DNA from: Coptodactyla brooksi
Lineage: Eukaryota > Arthropoda > Insecta > Coleoptera > Scarabaeidae
DNA length: 26,707 bases
Assembly: GCA_033557675.1 (NCBI GenBank)
Contig: JAWQRM010000201.1
Coordinates: 1-26,707, forward strand
Reading direction: 5' to 3'
Within the stretch, counting starts at the first letter, position 1, and every line of letters starts with the position of its first letter. Both the position numbers and the translations under genes were made by a program. A model generated the notes under the pieces. The model had not been told where the DNA came from and ran no database searches. It saw only the letters and a program-made list of their open reading frames with translations. Of the stretch, positions 1-8,000 are shown one piece after another.

Positions 1-19
1 CCAAAAATATAAAAATATA

Positions 20-203
20 CAGTGTGTTCCATTAAAAAAAAATGACCTATCTATTACTGCTAATATCTGTATCACTCTGTACACTGAAATTTTAATTCAA
101 ATGATGTAGATTTGAGAATAAAAATCGACCTGTCCGAGTATTTTCCACAATTTTCTAAAATATCGCCAGAAATCATTTTATTTCATGAGTGGTACCCTCA
201 CTG
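20..203. mobile_element. Small TA-flanked MITE (Tc1/mariner-type ends)
   Basis: A 184-bp stretch begins CAGTGTGTTCC and ends, read on the other strand, CAGTGAGGGTACC, giving short imperfect terminal inverted repeats. The dinucleotide TA directly flanks both ends (18-19 and 204-205), as expected for a Tc1/mariner-superfamily insertion. There is no coding capacity. The family assignment rests only on the ends and the TA duplication. Confidence 0.5.
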
Positions 204-240
204 TATAATATACATGTAATCGTACAAAAGCAATTGTAGA

Positions 241-480
241 TCAAAATGATATTTTAAGAGAAGGCTGACACTCCTCAACAATTTTTTTGATATTGGCGAT
301 ATAGTTCTTTACAAGCATTCGAATATAGTTATCCAAATATTCATCAGTAAGTTGGCTTTCATGTTGGAGAAAGAAGATTCACACAAAGAGGTCAAACTGA
401 ATAGCGCCTTCGCTTTTAAGGCAACGCCAACTAAAACTGGATATTTATCTTTACTTACTAAAGACCAGATGTCCATTCAG
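241..480 (-). pseudogene. hAT transposase C-terminal remnant
   Basis: On the minus strand one frame reads SLVSKDKYPVL, then ALKAKALFSLTSLCESSFSNMK. After a frameshift near 355 it continues LTDEYLDNYIRMLVKNYI and stops at 241-243. This is the order of the C-terminal dimerisation region of hAT transposases of the ZBED/GTF2IRD2/SCAND3 type, where a C-E-S-x-F-S-x-M-K block precedes L-T-D-E-(H/Y)-L near the stop codon. An in-frame stop lies just upstream of the conserved part, so this is a dead fragment. The 67-codon open frame on the opposite strand (352-555) is a shadow. The family match is from memory of the motif, not a search. Confidence 0.7.
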
Positions 481-682
481 CTTGAACAACGCCGACGAGG
501 CCCTGCCTCGACGGTGGATAATAAAAACCACTACATAAAATTTCGCCATCCCTAATAAATCATTGAGGAATGTTTCAGTTAAGCAAATTATGTCCGCTGT
601 TGAGCTATAAGAGTACAGGGAAGATACAGCAGTCTTGGATCAAAGCCCACAAACGTTCTGATAATAGTAGATATTGATGAAA

Positions 683-971
683 ATAATACTCTTCTGGTTT
701 ATTATTATTTTATTTTTATTTAGCTTGACCGGTTTCGGCTTTTTAGGCCCTTCCTCAGAAACTTCTTATACGTCAGTTATTTTCGTTTATTTTAGTTTGT
801 GTTGGAGAATGCAAATTAAAGTTTTTGGTTGATGATTTCGTGGTTGTTGTATAGTGCTGTTGGAGCTTTTTATATTGTTACATTTTAGTTGTTGTTCCTT
901 GTAAGTTCTGTAGTATCTCGACCTAGCATGTGTCTACATAAAAATAAAACAATCAACCAGAAGAGTATTAT
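683..971. repeat. Inverted-repeat element enclosing a hammerhead-like motif
   Basis: The segment starts ATAATACTCTTCTGGTT and ends with its inverted copy, AACCAGAAGAGTATTAT. The similarity runs inward through a T/A-rich stretch (about 700-720 and 936-950) and weakly outward on both sides (GTAGATATT near 668 against AATATCTAC near 983). Inside the left arm is a hammerhead-like core at 722-764. No reading frame is apparent. It may be two opposed Penelope-type terminal repeats or an unrelated foldback element. Confidence 0.55.
722..764 (-). ncRNA. Hammerhead-ribozyme-like motif (PLE type)
   Basis: Read on the minus strand: CTGAGGA (752-758), a short G/C stem-loop, GAAAC (732-736), then CGGTC. 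The five bases before CTGAGGA (AGTTT) can pair with the five after GTC (AAGCT) as stem I, with one wobble. ACCGGT would form a very short stem III or a dimeric contact. Position 7 of the core (the N of CTGANGA) is variable in known hammerheads. Activity is not established. Confidence 0.5.
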
Positions 972-1057
972 GTTCAATTATAATATCTACAATTGTTCAC
1001 CCTGGTTATAAGTGGAAACTAAACAAATAGTTCAGATAATATGCGTTTAACTGCATG

Positions 1058-1600
1058 TCAAAAATCCATTGAGAATTTCATTGACAAATAAGTTATCACA
1101 AACCTCAGGAACTTGTAATCTGCGGGATGCTCCCGTACGTCGACAAAGTCCAGTCGCCGCCAAGAAGCAATCACGAACAATTCTTGAAATAAATTATACC
1201 ACAGAAGGCGATGAATAGCATCAATATTAGATAATTGAACCGGACCATTAATTGTTGAACAAATTCTCGAAAGAGTAGGAACAAGGTCCATGCCCTCACG
1301 CTCTGGTACACCAAACAAACCTAAATTATTAAGCCGGGAGTACTGCTTTTAAGAAAAAAGCCAACCCAACTCAACCAGCTTAACTATATCTCCAAATGAT
1401 TTGAGAGTGACTTCGAAATCAGATATTTTGTCACCGTAGAGGGATATAGACTTGAGAATATCCTCATACTTACCAGAGAGCTTTTGAATATCACCCCAAA
1501 TTTCGGTCATTAAATGAAGAAGCTCAGAATTAGAAAGTGTCAAGTTGACAGTAGGTCCTAATAGGACCTGCCAGGCACACAAGGTCAACAAGTCACCCAC
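1058..1600 (-). pseudogene. Non-LTR retrotransposon ORF1 fragment
   Basis: Two adjoining minus-strand frames (1600-1349 and 1318-1058) read like the coiled-coil and following region of insect LINE ORF1 proteins. The first has MTEIWGDIQKLSGKYEDILK and a later KSFGDIVKLVE. The second has FGVPEREGMDLVPTLSRI and then LSNIDAIHRL. The G-V-P-E ... D-I-D-x-(V/I)-H-R pattern is familiar from ORF1-like proteins with an FP/L1-type RNA-binding region. The join near 1319-1348 lacks the usual long coiled coil, so the copy carries a deletion and at least one frameshift. No reverse transcriptase is nearby. The clade cannot be told from this piece. Confidence 0.55.
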
Positions 1601-2314
1601 AACAACAAAAGAGCAGTTTCCAATAAAACGAACCGAATCGAGAATAACAAAGCTTACGAAACCAATTAAAAACTTGAACCATGTTCAAGATAAACTCGCT
1701 GCAGAGAGTATTAGCAACAACAGGACATTTCCGAGAGGTAGAAAGCACTTAAAACAAGTTGAACCAAACAGCTGAGGTTTAAACACATCATACACATTGA
1801 ACGCCACACGACAACTGTCGTTACAGTTCCATTGTCAGTACTGCTTGCGCCTCCAAATCTTTATTAGGCAAAATTAATATCTCACCTATTTGAACTGTAT
1901 TTTTTTGTTTCTTTTAGTAATAATTAATAATTGAATAACTTAAGACTTTTTATGTACTTGTAATTCATTATATAATATTTGGTGCTATATTTTGCTTCTA
2001 AATCTAGAACAATAATAATTGAATAATGCCAAGATGGATTTTTCTTAAACCTACATGGGGATTAGTAAGATTTGGCACTAATGCATCATTTAAATATAAA
2101 TACAATTAAATAGTTTTCCACAAGTACAAGTAATAAAAAGCACTTAATTTTAGTAGATGTAATAATAGTAAAATATTTAGAAATAGACAAAAACAGTAAA
2201 TAAAACAAAATTGACAAATTTAAATTTACGGCAATACTGTAGTGACAGGGTCCTGATGGCAGAAGTCGAAATCTATGATTTAGTAGTGTTTAGTAAAACA
2301 GACTTTTCTTAAGG
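1601..2314. other. AT-rich stretch with no recognisable feature
   Basis: The part to about 1860 is moderately GC-balanced and could be the 5' end of the ORF1 fragment. The rest is A/T-rich, with runs of TTTT and ATAAT. Neither strand gives a frame with a recognisable motif. Confidence 0.5.
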
Positions 2315-3074
2315 AGTCATGTCTAGTTACAGGGTGAAAAAAAAACGTGATTTTCAGGGATTTTTATAAGAATGTTCTAACTCTTTCTTCTCACAACATA
2401 TTCATATTAAAAGTATGTATATTGAACAACATTCAAAATGTTTTTCGTTGATAAATATTGCAAATTAAGGAAATTACGGCCACTTTAAGGAAACCCCATT
2501 TTTCAGAGGTGTTGTGCGGTGATGGCGATAGCTCTAAGCCGAATCATCTGATATCAAAATCCAAAAAGATTTTGTTAGTATATGAATATATCTTGTATGT
2601 GAACGAAGGATTTTTTGAAAAAATAACTTGAGAAAATGGCGGCCATTTTAGGGAAAAGTGCGACTTTTGAGGCTCTTATTTTTTCAATAAAAAAAAGTTT
2701 TCAGTAAAGTTAAAAAGCCTTCGTTCACGAACAAGCCCTTGATACACAGAATAAGCAGGAGAAAGTTTTAGATTGATTTCTTTAACGGTTCTCTTTTTAA
2801 CTTACACAGAATCCCATAAAGTACGCATTCTGCTGTCAAAGTCACCTCCAAAGCATCAATTTTCTCCTGTCTACGACGCTCTCTACCCTCTCGTGTAAAA
2901 AAATAGAAACAACCGATTTTAAGCGCGCAGCTTTCGGCTGCGAAATCTCATAACTTTGTCAATTTTTATGCAATTTATATGAAATTTTCAAGAAGCACTC
3001 TTGAAATGGTGTACTTCAAGAATATGCAAAAACCCAAAAATCGATTTTTTGCACTTTTCTAACTGGACATGACC
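2315..3074. mobile_element. Unclassified non-autonomous inverted-repeat element
   Basis: The left end reads GTCATGTCTAGTTA (2316-2329), followed by a GTG-AAAAA stretch. The right end, on the opposite strand, reads GTCATGTCCAGTTA, also followed by GTG and an A-run. This gives roughly 30-bp imperfect terminal inverted repeats about 760 bp apart. Internally, TGTGAACGAAGG near 2598 is matched by CCTTCGTTCACG near 2718, forming a large inner hairpin. A small hairpin, CGCAGC-loop-GCTGCG, lies near 2926. There is no transposase. I could not define a target-site duplication or superfamily. Confidence 0.55.
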
Positions 3075-3089
3075 AGTTTTTCCTGCTCT

Positions 3090-3595
3090 TGAAAAATTTT
3101 CCTATTATTATTTATTGCAATAGCCTTCATTTTTAGTGTCTGTTTTTTCATAGAGTGGTGTTTGTTCCCCATTATTTTCAATAACGTTTGTACAATTTTC
3201 TTCAGGTTTTTGTGTGCATCTTCCTATTTTTCATTACTTTCCTTCACTACCCCTTGTTGTTCTTCTAGAGCAGCTTCTGATACTTATTTTCATATATTTT
3301 AACTATTCTTAATATATTATTCTACATAAATATCTTCTTAATCTTTCGTGCAACATATTTTCGACATCTTTTATTATTTCCGATTTCTGGTTTTGCTCTA
3401 GCTTTTCGTTCTTAACCCACGTGGCAAAACTCAATTTATACCTATAGAACATTAAATGCAAGCTTTAATTTTACAACTTTCGTGACTCAAAGTTTAAAAT
3501 AATTACTTTTGGAAAAATTAGTATAACTGAAGAGATTGATGGATAAGGTTGCTAACATTTAAAAAATATTGATATATTTGGTGTATCAACGTATT
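3090..3595. other. AT-rich stretch with no recognisable feature
   Basis: T-rich DNA with no frame carrying a known motif and no obvious inverted or direct repeat. Confidence 0.5.
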
Positions 3596-3717
3596 ATTTT
3601 TTTTTCTTTTCTGTTGACTAGTGTCAGCTTGCGCTATTTTCAAAGATTGTTCAAAGACTCAAAAAGTCTTTAAAAATAGCATCTGCTGAAACTAGTCGAC
3701 AAAAAAGAAAAAAAAAC
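3596..3717. repeat. Foldback repeat with opposed GAAACTAGTC motifs
   Basis: Two arms of about 57-63 nt face each other across a 5-nt loop (3660-3664). The inner stem is AAAGACT/AGTCTTT and the outer ends are T9-C-T4 against A-run/AAGAAAAAA. The right arm contains GAAACTAGTCGAC, preceded by an AGCA-TC-TGCT stem. This resembles the 3' half of the hammerhead-like motifs elsewhere in the window (GAAACCAGTC, GAAACCGGTC). The left arm has the decayed form GACACTAGTC on the minus strand. It is probably two inverted Penelope-type terminal fragments. Confidence 0.55.
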
Positions 3718-4901
3718 AGTTTATGCAGGCAAAAGCACATTTGTCGCATAAAATATGCTTAAATTTTACCTTTTCCAGTGATCCGATATTGGGAGTAATT
3801 GTGTATAAGTACGAAAAAGTAACATCAAATGACTAACATTGATGGCTGTCGAATCTTGAACTAGAACTGGTATAATTCTTTTGTTAAATACCTTTTTCGT
3901 TCTATGATTTGTCCCAAACCTGTATTTACTCTCCACTAGAGGCTCATTTTAAAACAGTAAATTTATTCAAAAATCAGAATTGTAACCATGGATGGTTTAA
4001 TCTAAAATAGACTAATAAAAACTTAAACCACACCCAACGAAATGCTAGAAAATATAAAAATGGGGGTACTGCTCGTAGATGAGAAACAGCTGAGTCTAGG
4101 AGCGATTTCTGCTGATAAAAAATAACCACACTTTAGAACTACGTAGTTTGAAAACAGAATAAGCAGTCTGCTGAAAACTGAGGGTATACCTTGTCTAATA
4201 ACCCTATTAATAATGTTATTTGTCATAAAATATAGCTAGTCACAATGATGGTTGTACATTTTGCAATAAAACATACCTCATCACAAACTAAACATCAATA
4301 ATCCTAATAATAAGCATAAAAATGTACTAAAATTATACATTGAATTACTTTAATTATATAACATTCAAGTTAACAACCAACCGGATACTATCTTCAACCC
4401 ACTACATAAGATTTAAAAACCAATATAACACGCTACACATCTTGAACATTCACTTGAAAATAACAAAAATCGAAATATGTCGTGAACTACATCAACAAAA
4501 TGTTCGTCAGAACAGGTCAGATTATAATAAAACAACAATACAAATTAAGCATGTTAATGTTTATCCATTAAAATGCAATTATTTTTATTAAAAATCTAGC
4601 GGTATAAAAATGGAAAATTGTTACTTAACACCTTTATCCATCAATACCTTCAACTATTAGAATTAACTTACTAATAGCATCCAGGTATTTTAAGATTAAC
4701 TATTAAATACTTTAAGATGAATTATTTTTTAACTTTGCTTATATCCTTAATGTTGACACAAAGAGACTTAGTTCAATAGTAAAATAATAGGGGCATAAAT
4801 CCCTTTGGTCTAACACTAAATGTATAACTTACCTTATATAATATAGCAACAGTTATTTAAGGCTCTGTTTATCATATGTCTATTAATTTTTCGTGCTCTA
4901 G
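3718..4901. other. Region upstream of the visible oxygenase exons
   Basis: AT-rich DNA with several small open frames (for example 4023-4226 minus and 4340-4591 plus) that show no family motif. The 5' exons of the oxygenase gene should lie here or further left, but I could not find a convincing one. This stretch is probably intron or 5' flank. Confidence 0.4.
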
Positions 4902-5034
4902 GGGTAATTGCCATAATCAAATACTGCAAGAAATGAGAAAATATTATCCAAAACCTCATTTTCTACCAGAAGACTGTGAAATTCCATCGAAGGAATATGT
5001 GTTTATGGGATACGATGATGGAGCAACAATGCAC
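4902..5034 (+). CDS. Oxygenase-like gene, first visible exon
   Basis: The exon follows a TCGTGCTCTAG acceptor and ends at CAC before a GTACGT donor. It encodes GNCHNQILQEMRKYYPK through FMGYDDGATMH, that is, 44 codons after one leading base. The upstream ATG at 4876 lies in the intron in front of the acceptor and is unlikely to be the start. Confidence 0.75.
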
Positions 5035-8000
5035 GTACGTTTTTTTCTATTATACATAATTAGTGTGATATAAATAATATTTTAGCTCGATTTTATTAGT
5101 CGTCTTATGTGGCAAGCCCAATTGAAAGGCTCAAAAAAGTGGATATTGAAGCCGTCCCCGGAATGTGACACCATATGCAAAAGTCTTTCATTTTCAGTTG
5201 AACCTGGTGATGCTGGTAGGCATTAAATTCTAAACATCGTATTCTAAAGATCTTTGCACAGCTCAGCTGATTAGAGAAGTTTTCATGAAAGCAGGTCGCA
5301 GGTTCGGTTCATGCTCGGAGGTCAATTTATTCTCATGTTTAACAAAAAGTAATATATTGTTCTATAGTTGAAATGAAAAAGTAGGTTTTGGGTTCAATCA
5401 TGTGTCATTTTTTACAACTTTTGATGTTTTAAGTCCCGTGTAACAACCTACTTCTGAAGCTGAACATATTTAAACGAATTTTAATTGAATTTGCTGAACC
5501 CATTAGCTATTTCTTTTGTTTCCCATAATCCTAGCTATGAAAGCTTTGGAATATATATGTATTCTTTTTCTTAATTTTGTTTATGTAAAAATTATATAAA
5601 TTCTACTGTTATAATAAGACTAATTTAAAGTTGTGGGTTTGAAACTTTGGACTTCATAACAATGTTTATTGTCACCGCTACACCAAAATTGGAAAAAACA
5701 TTCTCAACACAAGTTTTACTAACCAAGTTAACATCATCAGGAGCGATCGACTGAGACTCAGTCTTTCATCACCCCTGATGATGCTAACTTGATTAGTGAA
5801 ATGTATGTCGAGAATAATTTTCCAATTTTGGTGTAGTGGTGGTATCAAATTTGACCAATTTTTACATAAAATAAGCAAAGCACCTGTACAGTTTAGATGA
5901 GATTTTTGTTACTTTGCTGTAAATAAAAAAGGATGATTCTTTCTTTCTACTTTTATACCATACGATGTTATTCATGCAAATGTCACTTTTAAATCTTATC
6001 GACTTACTGAAGTTTGTGTGTCATAATAGTACAAAATGTCTTGCGAGTTATCTTAACATAGTTAACAATTGTTGTGGGCAACATTGAAGTTACTACCTAA
6101 CATTGAAGATACTAAATAATTAATATGAATAAAGTTAAATTACGGGTTTGGAACCTCTCCTTTTGTAACAAAGTTAGTTAATGGTGATTGGAATTTTGCT
6201 GCTGACATGATCAGCAAAACGTGTGCCAAGTAGTAAATTTCCTGGTTTGGTTAAGTGGTAGCCATTGACATGAATAAAGTGAAGTAGAAACTGCATTAAA
6301 AATAAAACGTTTAGAACCTTGTTTGCAATTGTGGATACTAACATATACCTTTTACATTCTAAATACTAGTACACTGGAGTATGGAAATTGATGGTGCACT
6401 GTTTTTTTTAATACTCCAGATGAAAAGCATTAGTCCAAGCTAATATATCTGGAGTTAGGGGAGGTAAGAAAACCAAAATTTAGAATCTGATATGTACTAA
6501 AAACTGCACTTTTTACATACTGAAATTTTTCCTACCCGTCCAGCAGTGTCTCCATTGGATTAGACTTATATTGTGTGATACTACATTGAAAGGTTTCAAA
6601 CAAAGCAATATTGTCCAGAAAACCTGGAAATCTCTATGCAATGGGTTCGGTTCTCCGATGTTTAATTATGGTGCTAATTAATTATTTTTTCAATGAACAC
6701 TGACTTACATTTTGAAGACGGTTAAGTGCTTGTATAGAAGAAATGTCAAAAAATATATCAAATAAAAAAACTCGAACAAAAAATTCGAACAATAATAAAA
6801 TATATTAAATAAAAATTAACAAGGCTCAAAACCTAAAATATCAAAAGGGAAGATAAGTGCACCTAACTAAATGCTTGCAAACTTTCTGGAGACTCGCCCA
6901 AAAATCAATGGCAACAATATAAAACAATTAAACGACTGGAACAACAATATTTATATCTTACATGTACTCAGTCAGCAGATGTGCTATTCGTTTAAGACAG
7001 GGGTCCGCAAACTTTCCAGAGAGAAGAGCCTAATTGTCAAGAAATCAGGATAACGAAGGGATTAAAGAGCCATATATGGCTACATATATACAGTGTACTC
7101 TCTGTTAAGTGGACACCTGCTGTCGCCGAATATGTGTCAGCTTATGTAGCTAATATAGATTTGTGTTCTAAGAATTTGTTTATCATAGTTTGGTAGTATA
7201 GTAATATTTTTGTGTGTTCAATTTGTATGTTCTATCTTTTACAGTTTTAGCAGACAATGCAAATTCTTTAATTTTTTTTAGGATATCTGCTTTGTTGTTA
7301 AAATCCTGAAGTAGCTCTTCGGATGCATTTGTAAAACAACTTTTTATGCATTCGTCGTCTGATACAGAACTTGATTTTCCTGGACTCTTCTGAAGTTTCT
7401 GAATTGCTTTGTATTACTGACAAGATATTTGGTGATAAATGACTCACGTTTAGTTGTAAAGTGTTTCCAAATCTGACTTGTTGTTATACGCCAATTTTTC
7501 TTTACAAATAAGATAGGTCATAAGACCATCTAAGTTTTTAATAAATGCAAAAGTCTCGGTCCAATCAACTTGAAATTTACTGTTCTTGCATTCCATTTTT
7601 ATTTGCTTCCTCTTTGTAGGCATGTCAAATGGGTAGCACCTAAAAAAATATTTTATTTTATAATTATAAAACCACCAACATAAAATAATTACAATTTTTA
7701 GATTGCTGAGAAGATTACATGTAGGATTTCCAGCTTGCTGGAAAAATACAGGTAATTTTATACTTCCAGTGTATAATGAGCACTATCCACAAAAGTTGAA
7801 TGTTTAGACTGGTATTTTATATACCAATAAATATTTGGAATTATTATAGAATCATGCGATACAAACCTTCCATTCAATTTTGACGATGGTTTGGTTTTAG
7901 CATGATGGTTGTCCTGCTCATAATACGATCAGGGTACAAGTTCTTAGAAATACTTTCCATTATCTAGGAAGTTATTTACCAACATCGTGAATGAGCCAAT

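Larger units (their letters stand above)
5625..5836. repeat. Head-to-head Penelope-type repeat pair (near-palindrome)
   Basis: Two arms of about 85 bp, roughly four-fifths identical, mirror each other around GACTGAGACTCAGTC (centre near 5756). Both outer ends carry CCAATTTTGGTGTAG. Each arm holds a hammerhead-like core, one per strand. The left outer flank (5625-5670) resembles the flank of the repeat near 18960-19020 read in reverse, so this belongs to the same Penelope-type family. Confidence 0.65.

Noticed and set aside
352..555. 67-codon plus-strand open frame
   Set aside because: It lies antisense to a recognisable hAT transposase C-terminus and shows no motif of its own.
3868..3990. 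Possible upstream exon of the oxygenase gene ending ATGGATG before a GT
   Set aside because: The frame is open for about 40 codons and the phase (TG then G) would fit, but the peptide has no family resemblance and the donor GTTTAA is poor.
4023..4226. Possible transposase piece (plus-strand MLENIKMGVLLVDEKQL near 4042)
   Set aside because: The reading is short, ends quickly at stops and could not be tied to any family by a second motif.
4876..5073. ATG at 4876 as start of the oxygenase protein
   Set aside because: Those codons precede a good splice acceptor at 4900-4901 and extend past a GTACGT donor, so most of the extra sequence is intron.
5254..5320. Functional tRNA gene
   Set aside because: There is no acceptor stem and the anticodon arm is too short, so only a tRNA-like repeat was annotated.
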